Positions 36,205 to 45,166 of a stretch of 61,593 nucleotides of DNA are shown one piece after another. Origin of the DNA: Acidobacteriota bacterium (GTDB lineage Bacteria; Acidobacteriota; Aminicenantia; JBFLYD01); contig JBFLYD010000031.1 in the NCBI GenBank assembly GCA_040756905.1, positions 1 through 61,593 of the forward strand, given 5' to 3'. Made by a program: the position numbers and the translations under genes. The notes beneath the pieces are model-generated. The model did no database searches. It saw only the letters and a list, made by a program, of their open reading frames with translations, and was not told where the DNA came from. Positions within the stretch are counted from its first letter, which is position 1; the number at the start of each line of letters is the position of its first letter.

Positions 36205-38631
36205 ATGGAAGAAAAAAAATCAGAATCCATCACAGTTTCATTAGAAGATGAAATGAGACGCTCATACCTGGATTATGCAATGAGCGTTATAATCGGAAGA
36301 GCTCTTCCCGATGCTTCAGACGGATTAAAACCTGTCCATCGTAGAAATTTATGGTCAATGTGGGAGTCGAGCAATACATGGGATAAACCTTTTAAAAAGT
36401 CAGCAAGAATTGTAGGAGATGTAATGGGAAAATATCATCCCCATGGAGAAGCGGCGATTTACGATACCCTTGTCAGGATGGCACAAGATTTTACTCTGAG
36501 ATACCCATTAATCGAAGGACAGGGAAATTTCGGCTCGATTGATGGAGATCCTCCTGCTGCAATGAGATACACAGAGGTCAGACTTAATAGAATTTCTAAA
36601 GAATTGATGGGAGAAATCGAAAAAGATACTGTTCCTTTTAACTCTAATTATGATGGATCATTAAAAGAGCCTGCTGTTCTTCCTGCAAGATTTCCAAACC
36701 TTTTAATCAATGGCTCTTCCGGCATTGCAGTAGGCATGGCTACAAATATCCCACCTCATAATATGAATGAAATAATAGATGGTTTAATCTATCTGATAAA
36801 CAAGGAAAATCCTTCTATGGAAGATTTAATAGATATTATAAAAGGACCTGATTTTCCCACAGGGGGTTTTATATTAGGGAAAAAGGGAATTCGAGAGGCT
36901 TACTTAAAAGGAAAAGGGCTGATTACAATCAGAGCAAAAGCAGCTGTAGAAAAAAAAGCAAAAGATAGTATTATTATAACTGAAATACCTTATCAGGTAA
37001 ACAAGGCAAGGATATTAGAAAAAATAGGCGAACTCATAAGAGAAAGAAATATAGAGGGGGTTGCAGAATTTAGAGATGAATCTGATAAAGATGGCCTTAG
37101 GATTGTCCTTGATTTAAAAAAAGATGCATCTCCTCAGGTAATTTTAAACAATCTTTATAAACACACTGCCCTTCAAACAACTTATGGAATAATATTTTTA
37201 GCCTTAGCAGATAATCAACCAAAAATGTTAAATCTGATGGAAATGTTGAACCATTTCCTTAATTTCAGAAGAGAAGTCGTAAGAAAAAGAACCGAGTTTG
37301 AACTCAGACAATCCGAGAAAAGAGAGCATGTATTAGAGGGTTTAAGAATAGCTCTGAATAATATAGAAAAAGTTGTGCAGATAATAAAAAAGTCAAAAAA
37401 GACAGAAGAGGCAATTTTTAGTTTGATGAAGGAATTTCCACTTTCTAAATTGCAAGCTCAGTCAATTTTAGACATGCAGTTAGGAAGGTTGACAGGATTG
37501 GAAAGAGAGAAGATTGAAGAGGAGCTAAACAATCTGAAGTCTTTAATCTTAAAACTTAAAGAGACATTGGCTGATCCAAAAAAAATAATGGAAATTGTCA
37601 AAAAAGAATTGATTGATGTAAAAAATGAATATGGCGATGAAAGAAGAACCTCAATTTTAGAAGATTCAGATTTTGAAATTGATGTTGAGGATACAATCCC
37701 AGAGGAAGAAATGGTTATTACCCATACAAGCTCTGGGTATGTAAAAAGATCTCCTCTCTCATCTTACAGGTTTCAGGGAAGGGGCGGAAAAGGAAAAATA
37801 GGAATTAAAATGAAAGATGAGGATGAGGTACAAGATATTTTTGTCTCAACTTCCCATAGTTATCTGCTGGTATTCACAAATAAGGGAAGAATGCACTGGA
37901 TTAAAGTGCTTGATATACCGGATGTAAGCCTTAGTGGAAGAGGGAGATCTATCATAAATTTAATAAATATTAAAGAAGATGAAAAAGTAAAAGCGATTGT
38001 CTCCTTGAGAGATTTCAGGGAAAAAGGCTTCATTGTAATGATGTCAAATAATGGCTTAATCAAAAAAACATCCATCTCCTTTTTTAAAAAGCCCAGAATC
38101 AATGGCATTATCGCAATGAGCATAGAAAAAAAAGATGAGCTTTTATTTGCAGAAAAAACTGATGGGAAAAGAGAGGTTGTTATTGGTACACATTACGGCA
38201 AGATAATAAGATTCAATGAAAAATCTATCAGGCCTATGGGAAGAAATGCGAGAGGGGTAAAAAGTATAAAAATTGTTGGAACGGATAAGATTGTAGGAAT
38301 GAGCACCATCTCAGAGAATGATAGGTATATATTTACAGTTACAGAGAAAGGGTATGGAAAGAAAACAATAATCGAAGAATATAAATCCCAAAATAGAGGG
38401 GGGGTTGGAATAAAAAATATAAAAACTACCAATAGAGTTGGAATGGTCTGCGGGATATCCACTTTAAAAGAAAAGGATACAATCCTCCTTGTATCTTCAA
38501 AGGGAAAAGTAATAAGGATTAAGACCGAAGAAATAAGACCCATGAGTAGGTATGCCCAGGGGGTGAAGCTTATCAATCTTGATGAAGATGACAGGTTGGT
38601 TTCATTGGCTAAAGTAAAAGAAGAGCTATAA
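36205..38631 (+). CDS. gyrA: DNA gyrase subunit A
   Basis: The 808-residue subunit cuts and rejoins DNA. The winged-helix region includes [19 protein letters not shown], and the catalytic tyrosine lies in [10 protein letters not shown]. The C-terminal beta-pinwheel has the GyrA box QGRGGKG (in [14 protein letters not shown]), which separates gyrase from topoisomerase IV. In the quinolone-binding loop the usual Ser83 (E. coli numbering) is Ala ([10 protein letters not shown]), a natural variant also found in mycobacteria. It is translationally coupled to gyrB. Confidence 0.97.
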   Translation: MEEKKSESITVSLEDEMRRSYLDYAMSVIIGRALPDASDGLKPVHRRNLWSMWESSNTWDKPFKKSARIVGDVMGKYHPHGEAAIYDTLVRMAQDFTLRYPLIEGQGNFGSIDGDPPAAMRYTEVRLNRISKELMGEIEKDTVPFNSNYDGSLKEPAVLPARFPNLLINGSSGIAVGMATNIPPHNMNEIIDGLIYLINKENPSMEDLIDIIKGPDFPTGGFILGKKGIREAYLKGKGLITIRAKAAVEKKAKDSIIITEIPYQVNKARILEKIGELIRERNIEGVAEFRDESDKDGLRIVLDLKKDASPQVILNNLYKHTALQTTYGIIFLALADNQPKMLNLMEMLNHFLNFRREVVRKRTEFELRQSEKREHVLEGLRIALNNIEKVVQIIKKSKKTEEAIFSLMKEFPLSKLQAQSILDMQLGRLTGLEREKIEEELNNLKSLILKLKETLADPKKIMEIVKKELIDVKNEYGDERRTSILEDSDFEIDVEDTIPEEEMVITHTSSGYVKRSPLSSYRFQGRGGKGKIGIKMKDEDEVQDIFVSTSHSYLLVFTNKGRMHWIKVLDIPDVSLSGRGRSIINLINIKEDEKVKAIVSLRDFREKGFIVMMSNNGLIKKTSISFFKKPRINGIIAMSIEKKDELLFAEKTDGKREVVIGTHYGKIIRFNEKSIRPMGRNARGVKSIKIVGTDKIVGMSTISENDRYIFTVTEKGYGKKTIIEEYKSQNRGGVGIKNIKTTNRVGMVCGISTLKEKDTILLVSSKGKVIRIKTEEIRPMSRYAQGVKLINLDEDDRLVSLAKVKEEL

Positions 38632-38662
38632 AAAAAATTTATATATTTATTAAGGAGGAACA

Positions 38663-40450
38663 TTGATTTCAATAATAAACGATATTTTTATGAATACTAC
38701 AGAGAATTATTTAAAAGAAGATTTCATTAAGTATAAAAAAGATGGGAAATATGTAAATATTTCTACGGAAGATTATAAAAATCTTGTTAGAGCAGTATCG
38801 CTGGGACTTCTGTCTTTAGGATTGAGAAAAGGAGAAAAGGTCGTAATCCTCTCAGAAAATAGACCTGAATGGATTATATCTGATATGGCTATAATATTAG
38901 CAGAAGGTGTTGCGGTTCCTATCTATTCAACGCTGGTCCCCACTCAGATTCAATATATAATAGAAGATTCAGATGCAAAAATTGTATTCTTTTCTGATGA
39001 AATTCAGTGGGAAAAACTAAAAAAAATAAAACATGAATTGAAGCAAGTCCAGTATTTTATAACGTTTTTAATGTCTTCACCATGGGAAGGGATTATTTCG
39101 TTTGATGATTTAATGAAGAAAGGTGAAAAACTCCATCAAGAAAACCCAGGTTTATTCAATGAAAAATTAAAAAGTTCTAATCCCGAAGATTTAGTTACTA
39201 TAATATACACTTCTGGAACCACTGGAGTTCCAAAAGGAGCGATGCTCTCTCATAATAATTTTGTTAGCAACATTCTTGCAATTGATGAAATATTAAAATT
39301 TTCAGATAAGGATGTAGCACTTTCTTTTTTGCCATTATCTCATGTTCTGGAAAGAATGGTATCTTTCACATATTTATATAAAGGAATAACCGTAGGGTTT
39401 GCAGAAAACATTGAAAAGGTCGGAGAAAATCTTCTGGAGATAAAACCTACAGTTGTAGTATCAGTTCCCAGGCTATTTGAAAAAATTTATGCGAGGGTAA
39501 TGGATAACGTTCTTTCTTCTTCTAACCTTAAAAAGAAGATATTCTTCTGGGCTATCAATACAGGAAAAAAATACAGTAAGAAAATTTTAGAAAAGCCTCG
39601 CATTTCTTTTCCTCTAAAATTTAAATATTCGATGGCTAATAAATTGGTTTTCTCTAAAATCAAAGAAAAAACCGGTGGACGAATAAGATTTTTTGTTTCA
39701 GGGGGTGCACCTCTATCAAAAGAGATAGGAGAATTTTTCTTCTCAATGGGAATTAAAATCTTGGAAGGATATGGTCTAACCGAGACATCTCCAGTTATAT
39801 CTGTAAACAGAGAAGAAAATTTTAAGTTTGGGACAGTTGGCCCACCAATTCCAGGAGTTGAAGTAAAAATTGCTGAAGATGGAGAAATCCTTGTAAAGGG
39901 ACCAAATGTAATGAAAGGTTATTATAAAAAAGAAGCAGAAACTCGGGAAGCCTTTGAAGGAGGATGGTTTCATACAGGGGATCTCGGCAGAATAGATGAA
40001 GATGGATTTCTTATAATAACAGACAGAAAAAAGGATTTGATAATTACCTCCAGCGGAAAAAACATTGCTCCCCAAATGGTAGAGAATATAATTAAAACAT
40101 CTCCTTATGTTTCAAATGTTGTTTGTGTCGGGGATAAGAGAAGTTACATTTCTGCGTTGATCGTTCCTAATTTCGATAAATTAAAGGAAGTTGCAAAGGA
40201 TAAAGGGTTTTCATTTTCATCTTTATCGGAATTAGTAAAAGATGAATACATAATTAATTTTATGATGGGTGAGATTGACAGGGTATGTGTAGATCTTGCT
40301 CCTTTTGAAAAAGTAAAAAAGATAGCTTTATTGGAAAGAGATTTTTTGCTGGAAGAAAACGAAATAACCCCAACTCTTAAGGTTAAAAGAAATATAATAG
40401 AGAAAAAATATGAGGATTTAATCGATAGTCTTTATTTAGAATCCCATTAG
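38663..40450 (+). CDS. Long-chain acyl-CoA synthetase (AMP-forming)
   Basis: The 595-residue adenylate-forming enzyme activates fatty acids with ATP and CoA. The P-loop-like motif is IIYTSGTTGVPKGAMLSHNN, followed by SFLPLSHVLERM, EGYGLTETSPVIS and GWFHTGDLGRIDEDGFL, with the hinge TDRKKDLIITSSGKNIAP. It is of the FadD15/AAE15 type, with motif order and length typical. The start is TTG 38663, fixed by AAGGAGG at 38652-38658 with 4 nt spacing. It may feed exogenous or turned-over fatty acids into lipid synthesis. It stands alone behind gyrA, followed by a gap with repeated hairpins. Confidence 0.93.
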   Translation: MISIINDIFMNTTENYLKEDFIKYKKDGKYVNISTEDYKNLVRAVSLGLLSLGLRKGEKVVILSENRPEWIISDMAIILAEGVAVPIYSTLVPTQIQYIIEDSDAKIVFFSDEIQWEKLKKIKHELKQVQYFITFLMSSPWEGIISFDDLMKKGEKLHQENPGLFNEKLKSSNPEDLVTIIYTSGTTGVPKGAMLSHNNFVSNILAIDEILKFSDKDVALSFLPLSHVLERMVSFTYLYKGITVGFAENIEKVGENLLEIKPTVVVSVPRLFEKIYARVMDNVLSSSNLKKKIFFWAINTGKKYSKKILEKPRISFPLKFKYSMANKLVFSKIKEKTGGRIRFFVSGGAPLSKEIGEFFFSMGIKILEGYGLTETSPVISVNREENFKFGTVGPPIPGVEVKIAEDGEILVKGPNVMKGYYKKEAETREAFEGGWFHTGDLGRIDEDGFLIITDRKKDLIITSSGKNIAPQMVENIIKTSPYVSNVVCVGDKRSYISALIVPNFDKLKEVAKDKGFSFSSLSELVKDEYIINFMMGEIDRVCVDLAPFEKVKKIALLERDFLLEENEITPTLKVKRNIIEKKYEDLIDSLYLESH

Positions 40451-40612
40451 TGTCATGTCACTTAAATCTCTTTTGTTATTCTTTTGTGACATGGCACTTT
40501 CCCTATGGGAGAAAGATCTCCTTAGACGCTTCGCTCCCCAGGCTGGGGAAGTTACTTCCCCATATCCCTTCAGTGTTCTTTATGAGAAATTCTTTGTTTG
40601 TGAAGATATTTA
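40450..40612. repeat. GC-richer intergenic element with nested inverted repeats
   Basis: GTGTCATGTCAC (40450-40461) faces GTGACATGGCAC (40486-40497), an 11-of-12 inverted repeat with a 24-nt loop. Further right CCCC (40536-40539) can pair with GGGG (40545-40548), or GGGGAAG (40545-40551) with CTTCCCC (40555-40561), which excludes the first pairing. No U-tract follows, so it is not a standard terminator. The higher GC and the phrase GACGCTTCGCTC suggest a dispersed repeat or MITE-like remnant. A 60-codon frame covering it has no coding character. Confidence 0.45.
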
Positions 40613-41956
40613 TTGGCCAGCCCATTAGTTAATTTGAGAGAGAAAGAATACTTAGAGATAAAAAAAACTTTTCATAAACAAGGGGTTAAGTATTTCAGTT
40701 TTTTCTGCGAAGAATCAAGATATACAGCATTTGAGTTTTTTAGTGACAACTCAATTAATTTTTTAACCAAATTTATTTCAGGTCTCGGGATTACCCTTTT
40801 CCAAGACAACAGATTGGCTCATAGAGCTTATTCCAAAGATAAATTATACTTATTAGAAAGAGAATTGGGGATAAAAGAGGATTTGTTTTTTTTCGAGGGA
40901 AAAAGGGAACAGGAGGAGAAACAGGATTCATTAGATAAATATATAGATTCAGTTGGAATAGAAAAAAATAAAAGAATTAGAAATATCCGAATTTTGAAAA
41001 GGAAATTGGATCAGCAGGTCTGGGCAGGCAATATTTATGGAAATTTTGGTCATGAGAAAAGAGTATGGGTTCAGTACAAGGTTCAAGCTTTCGTTAAATA
41101 TAAAGATGATATTATTGAATTAGAGAGAGGAGGAGGGTTTAGCAAAGATAATGAATTTCATTTAAAACATTATCTTGAAGATTTAATAAAAATTTCAGAT
41201 GGGGTTATTAGTAATGCTAAAGAAATAAATTTTGGTGGCGAGATCCCAATTATTTTATCGTCTGGAGAGGGAAATGTTTTATTTCACGAAGTCCTTGGTC
41301 ATCCTCTTGAAAGCGATTATGTAATTCATAACATTTCGCCAATAAAAATGAAAATGCTCAATCAAAAAATTGCTCCAGATTTTTTAACAGTTTTTGATTT
41401 GGGCTCCATAGATCAAGAGAGGAGTTGTTTTAAACTCGATGACGAAGGCTTTATTACAAAGAGCAAAATTTTAATAGAGAATGGCGTTCTGAGAAATTTT
41501 ATAACGGATGGAATCAGTCTGCTAATTTATCAATCAGGTTCCGGAGGTAATAGTAGAAGAGAATCTTTTTTGTACCCACCTTTACCAAGAGTTTCTTCTT
41601 TAAGTATTAGGGAAGGAAAATATGACGAGCAGGAAATGATTGAGTCAATAAAAAAAGGAATTTTTATAAATAAATTAGGGAATGGTGAGATTAAAATACA
41701 GAACGGATATTTTTCTTTTCAAATTAAAGAGTCATTTTTTATTGAAAATGGAAAATTAAAATTTCCTTTGGTAGGTGGATACATAAAAGGAAATCTGTGG
41801 AGTTTACTGGAAAATATAGAAATGATAGGTAAAAATAAAAAATTTGATTCTGGGCTTGGATATTGTAGGAAGAAAGGGCAAAATCTTATTGTAAGAGTTT
41901 CAGGTCCTTCCATTAAAATAAAAAAATTATTTTATTATTCTAAAAAATGGAGTTAA
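40613..41956 (+). CDS. TldD-like metallopeptidase
   Basis: The 447-residue protein has the TldD/PmbA zinc motif in LFHEVLGHPLESD (H225-E-x-x-x-H230) and a C-terminal GLGYCRKKGQNLIVRVSGP, where TldD has its cysteine ligand. TldD works with TldE/PmbA to degrade peptides such as microcin precursors or CcdA. No partner gene lies nearby. The rest of the sequence is divergent from textbook TldD, although the ligands are kept. The start is uncertain: TTG 40613 gives the longest frame but has no ribosome site, and TTG 40634 is possible. It overlaps the zinc-ribbon gene by 4 bp (convergent). Confidence 0.75.
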   Translation: MASPLVNLREKEYLEIKKTFHKQGVKYFSFFCEESRYTAFEFFSDNSINFLTKFISGLGITLFQDNRLAHRAYSKDKLYLLERELGIKEDLFFFEGKREQEEKQDSLDKYIDSVGIEKNKRIRNIRILKRKLDQQVWAGNIYGNFGHEKRVWVQYKVQAFVKYKDDIIELERGGGFSKDNEFHLKHYLEDLIKISDGVISNAKEINFGGEIPIILSSGEGNVLFHEVLGHPLESDYVIHNISPIKMKMLNQKIAPDFLTVFDLGSIDQERSCFKLDDEGFITKSKILIENGVLRNFITDGISLLIYQSGSGGNSRRESFLYPPLPRVSSLSIREGKYDEQEMIESIKKGIFINKLGNGEIKIQNGYFSFQIKESFFIENGKLKFPLVGGYIKGNLWSLLENIEMIGKNKKFDSGLGYCRKKGQNLIVRVSGPSIKIKKLFYYSKKWS

Positions 41957-42699
41957 TCTTTTTCAAACATTTTTTGATAAGGAGGGGAATTCCAGTATAG
42001 AATTCTGTCACAATTTTCACATGTGATGACAGATATACTCTTTTTAAGCTCATTTATGACCTGAGGTCTTATCCTCATATGACATACAGAACAGAATTCA
42101 TCGTACACAGGAGATAGCACAATGCCATCCCTTTTCTTTGCGATTCTTAGATATAGATTCAAATATTGGGAGGATATTTTTGATAGAACCCCTTCTCTGA
42201 TTATCACAATTTCTTTTTGTTTTTTTTCTAAATCGGTTTTTTTTCTTTCAATCTTAGTTTTTTCCTCTTTTGCTTTTTTTTCAACCTGAGAAAGAACTTT
42301 TTCGCTTTCCCTAATTTCCTTTTCTATTTCATCAGCTAAAAGCATTTCTTCCAATATTAAATCTTCTATTTCTTCTATTTTTTCCTGATTTAATTCTATA
42401 TCTTCTTTCAGGGCAAGATATTGTTCATTTGTCAATTTTTTCTTATGCTGCTGGGTCTTTAAATTGACAATTTCATTTTTAATCGCTATAGTTTGAGATT
42501 CAAGCTCTTTACGTCTTTTCTGATTTTCATCCATTTTTGCCTCAATGAAAGAAACTTTCTGCCTTTCTTCTTCCACTGATTTATCAATTTCAGATAAGAG
42601 AACAGGTATGATATTTAATTCTTTTTCAATGTTTTTTAAATCTATATCTATCGCTTGAAGTTCAATAAGGGATTTTAAATCTATCTTATCTTCTACCAT
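41953..42699 (-). CDS. Coiled-coil protein with C4 zinc ribbon (CT398 type)
   Basis: The 248-residue protein consists of a long antiparallel coiled coil (residues about 10-180, rich in Glu and Lys heptads). A C-terminal zinc ribbon follows with CSVC in FCSVCHMRIRPQ and CENC in ITCENCDRILYW. This is the zf-RING_7/CT398 family, linked in Chlamydia to sigma-54 and secretion proteins and otherwise of unclear role. No membrane segment is visible. It is followed downstream by tldD-like on the other strand, and the tRNA gene lies 18 bp upstream. Confidence 0.85.
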   Translation of the reverse strand: MVEDKIDLKSLIELQAIDIDLKNIEKELNIIPVLLSEIDKSVEEERQKVSFIEAKMDENQKRRKELESQTIAIKNEIVNLKTQQHKKKLTNEQYLALKEDIELNQEKIEEIEDLILEEMLLADEIEKEIRESEKVLSQVEKKAKEEKTKIERKKTDLEKKQKEIVIIREGVLSKISSQYLNLYLRIAKKRDGIVLSPVYDEFCSVCHMRIRPQVINELKKSISVITCENCDRILYWNSPPYQKMFEKD

Positions 42700-42717
42700 T
42701 CCTGCCAGTTTGGTAAC

Positions 42718-42789
42718 TGGGCCTACCAGGATTCGAACCTGGGACCGACCGGTTATGAGCCGGCAGCTCTACCGCTGAGCTATAGGCCC
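42718..42789 (-). tRNA. tRNA with CAT anticodon, probably tRNA-Ile2
   Basis: The 72-nt minus-strand gene folds into a full cloverleaf: acceptor GGGCCTA/TAGGCCC with discriminator A, anticodon stem GCCGG/CCGGT with loop CTCATAA, and T-loop GGTTCGAATCC. The anticodon is CAT. The GGGCCTATAGCTCAG opening resembles tRNA-Ile2, whose C34 is changed to lysidine by TilS so that it reads AUA, rather than the initiator (which would have no 1-72 pair). Elongator tRNA-Met remains possible. The 3' CCA is not encoded. Confidence 0.9.
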
Positions 42790-42795
42790 ACAAGC

Positions 42796-42824
42796 ATATT
42801 AACAAAATTGTTTTTATTAGTCAA
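42796..42824 (-). promoter_or_regulatory. Promoter of the tRNA gene
   Basis: On the minus strand TTGACT (42824-42819), a 17-bp spacer and TAATAT (42801-42796) form a good promoter. Counting seven bases from the end of the -10 puts initiation at 42789, the first base of the mature tRNA. Confidence 0.5.
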
Positions 42825-42865
42825 TCAGACGATTTAATCCAGCGGCACGTAAAGTTTATAGGTTG

Positions 42866-42895
42866 TTGACAACAAAAAAAATATAATTTTATATT
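42866..42895 (+). promoter_or_regulatory. Promoter upstream of miaA
   Basis: TTGACA (42866-42871), an 18-bp spacer and TATATT (42890-42895). Initiation would be near 42902, eight bases before the ATG of a 27-codon frame and about 60 before the miaA start. Confidence 0.45.
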
Positions 42896-42909
42896 AATGT
42901 ATAGATGAT

Positions 42910-42993
42910 ATGAAGGAAGAATTTAAAAGAAAACAGTTATTTTCCATTTTGTTGTTCCTGACATGGATAGTAATTTTCATCTTGATAGGTTGA
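42910..42993 (+). CDS. Possible 27-residue membrane peptide ahead of miaA
   Basis: ATG 42910 opens a frame reading MKEEFKRKQLFSILLFLTW and on to IFILIG. A positive N-terminus is followed by one hydrophobic helix. It starts 8 nt after the predicted transcript start, has no ribosome site and overlaps the miaA start. It may be a leader peptide coupling translation to miaA (its TGA overlaps TTG 42990, an alternative miaA start). It may also be chance. Confidence 0.3.
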   Translation: MKEEFKRKQLFSILLFLTWIVIFILIG

Positions 42994-43928
42994 AGTATAC
43001 AGAAAAGATTTTAATTGTAGTTTTAGGGCCCACAGCGGTTGGAAAGAGTGAAATTGGCATTCAGATTGCAAAAGAGTTAAATGGTGAAATAATAAACTTT
43101 GATTCGATGCAGGTATACAAAGGATTTGATATTGGGACTGCAAAAGTACCTCCTGAGAAGCGTGAGAATATCCCTCATCATCTGATTGACATTTTGGATA
43201 AATGTGAGCAATTCTCAGCAGCAGATTTTGCAAAGCATGCTTATTCAATTTTGAAAGAAATAATCGAAAGGAATAAAATTCCAATATTAGTCGGAGGAAC
43301 TGGATTGTATCTAAGAGCACTTTTAAATGGAATTTTTCCTGGGCCTGGAAGAGATGAAGATGTGAGAGAAGAGATCATGAGGGAGATCGAGGAGTTTGGA
43401 ACAGAAAAGATGTGGGAGAATCTTAATAAAGTTGACTCCGAGTATGCAAAAAGAATTGATAAAAATGATAAAATAAGAATTATAAGAGGACTGGAAATAT
43501 TCAGACTTACAGGAATTCCAATTTCTGCCCATTTCAAAAATACTCGTTCATTAGTAGAAGATTGGAAAAAGATTAAAGTTGGGGTTATTATGAAAAAGAA
43601 AAAGCTTTATCAAAAAATAAACGAACGAAGCGAAAAGATGTTTTTTTCTGGATTACTTGAAGAGATAAAGAAATTAATGCTAAAGGGCATTGATGAAAAT
43701 TGTCCCCTATTTCAAGCTCTTGGTTACAAATGGGCTTTAAAATCTTTAAAAGGAGAAATTTCTGTGGAAGAAGCAGTCAGGTTGACCCAGAGGGATACAA
43801 GACACTATGCTAAGAGGCAATTAACCTGGTTTAAAAAAGAAAAGGGAGTGCACTGGTTTTTACCAGAAGATAAAGAGAAAATAATTGAGTTTATCAAGAA
43901 GGAGATAGAATGGAGAAAGCAATCTTAG
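42963..43928 (+). CDS. miaA: tRNA dimethylallyltransferase
   Basis: The 321-residue enzyme adds a dimethylallyl group to A37 of tRNAs that read UNN codons. It has the P-loop VVLGPTAVGKSEIGIQ, FDSMQVYKGFDIGTAK (the substrate-binding DSMQVY), HHLIDILD, and GGTGLYLRALLNGI. A C-terminal RHYAKRQLTWFK completes the family pattern. ATG 42963 lacks a ribosome site; TTG 42990 would still keep every motif. It overlaps hflX by 19 bp, the usual gene order (miaA-hflX), although hfq lies elsewhere here. Confidence 0.95.
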   Translation: MDSNFHLDRLKYTEKILIVVLGPTAVGKSEIGIQIAKELNGEIINFDSMQVYKGFDIGTAKVPPEKRENIPHHLIDILDKCEQFSAADFAKHAYSILKEIIERNKIPILVGGTGLYLRALLNGIFPGPGRDEDVREEIMREIEEFGTEKMWENLNKVDSEYAKRIDKNDKIRIIRGLEIFRLTGIPISAHFKNTRSLVEDWKKIKVGVIMKKKKLYQKINERSEKMFFSGLLEEIKKLMLKGIDENCPLFQALGYKWALKSLKGEISVEEAVRLTQRDTRHYAKRQLTWFKKEKGVHWFLPEDKEKIIEFIKKEIEWRKQS

Positions 43929-45166
43929 TAGGAATTTACAATCCTGCTAAAGAAAAAAGATTAGATTTCGAATCTTTAGAAGAACTCTATTTATTAGCCC
44001 GGAGCGCAGGTGCAATTCCTGTTGCTAAAATAATCCAAAAAAAAGAGAAAATAAGCCCAGATTTTTTTATCGGGAAGGGAAAAGTCTCAGAAATTACAGA
44101 TATGGCCAAAGGGGAAAAAGTAGACCTTATTATTTTTAATGAGAATCTTTCTGGTTCTCAGATAAGAAATTTAGAAACAGAAATTAACTGCCGAGTAATC
44201 GACAGAACACAGTTGATTCTTGATATTTTTGCTCAAAGAGCTAAATCAAAAGAGGGTAAACTGCAGGTAGAGTTGGCTCAGTATTCTTATCTCCTTCCCA
44301 GATTAACTGGAAAGGGCGTTTTGCTATCAAGATTAGGGGGAGGCATTGGGACAAGAGGTCCTGGAGAGGCAAAGTTGGAGATGGATCGAAGAATTATCAG
44401 GAAAAAAATTCATAAGATAAAAAAGGAAATCGAAAATTTAAAGAGAAGAAGAAGAATCCAGAGAAAAAGGAGAAGAACAGGTTTAAACTTAACTGTTTCT
44501 CTTGTCGGGTATACAAGCACTGGAAAGACCACTCTCTTTAATAGAATAACTCTTGAGAAAGGTACAATTTCTCCATTGTTTTTTACTACTTTAGATCCAG
44601 TTTTGAGGAGAGTTAATTTTTCTGATGGACTTTATTTCTGGCTATCTGATACAGTTGGATTTATTAAAAAATTACCTTTAGAACTGATAGAGGCTTTTAA
44701 AGCAACACTGGAAGAAGTGGTTGAATCTAGCTTGATTTTACATATGGTTGACTTAACAAACAAAGATTATTTAGGTCAAATGGAAGCGGTTGAAGAAATA
44801 ACAGATGAACTGGGAATTCCAAGGGAAAGAATAATAAGAGTAATGAATAAAATAGACCTTTTAGAACAGAAAGAGGAATTGCTAAGAAGGAATAGCTTAA
44901 ACAAGCAAGCTGTCTTTATTTCGTCTAAAACAGGCGAGGGCGTTGATTTTTTACTGAAGATGATAAGAGAGACACTGTTTCCAAATTTTTTAGTCCATAA
45001 TTTAGAGATACCAAAAGAGAGAAATGACATATTAAGATATATTTTTGTTAATGGAGTGGTTTTAAATAAGTACGAAAACGGTGATTTTATGAAGATAAAG
45101 TGTGGAATATCAAAAGAAGCCTTATATCCAATTAAAGAATTTTTACAGACAGAAGGAGTTTTATGA
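43910..45166 (+). CDS. hflX: Ribosome-associated GTPase HflX
   Basis: The 418-residue GTPase splits stalled or heat-damaged 70S ribosomes. The N-terminal domain has the glycine-rich PDFFIGKGKVSEI and GGIGTRGPGEAKLEMDRR. The G domain follows with VGYTSTGKTTLFN (G1), the SDTVGFI switch (G3) and NKIDLL (G4). A C-terminal domain follows. G1 has TSTGKT in place of the more usual TNAGKS, which still fits the P-loop rule. GAGAAAG-type context and overlap with miaA point to coupled translation. The lipoprotein gene overlaps its stop by 4 bp. Confidence 0.95.
   Translation: MEKAILVGIYNPAKEKRLDFESLEELYLLARSAGAIPVAKIIQKKEKISPDFFIGKGKVSEITDMAKGEKVDLIIFNENLSGSQIRNLETEINCRVIDRTQLILDIFAQRAKSKEGKLQVELAQYSYLLPRLTGKGVLLSRLGGGIGTRGPGEAKLEMDRRIIRKKIHKIKKEIENLKRRRRIQRKRRRTGLNLTVSLVGYTSTGKTTLFNRITLEKGTISPLFFTTLDPVLRRVNFSDGLYFWLSDTVGFIKKLPLELIEAFKATLEEVVESSLILHMVDLTNKDYLGQMEAVEEITDELGIPRERIIRVMNKIDLLEQKEELLRRNSLNKQAVFISSKTGEGVDFLLKMIRETLFPNFLVHNLEIPKERNDILRYIFVNGVVLNKYENGDFMKIKCGISKEALYPIKEFLQTEGVL

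Noticed and set aside
40450-40632. 60-codon frame between the acyl-CoA synthetase and TldD-like genes
   Set aside because: No ribosome site, no protein-like composition, and it covers the hairpin-rich repeat.
42937-43320. 127-codon minus-strand frame inside miaA
   Set aside because: It is a shadow of miaA, whose motifs are all present on the plus strand, and lacks a ribosome site.
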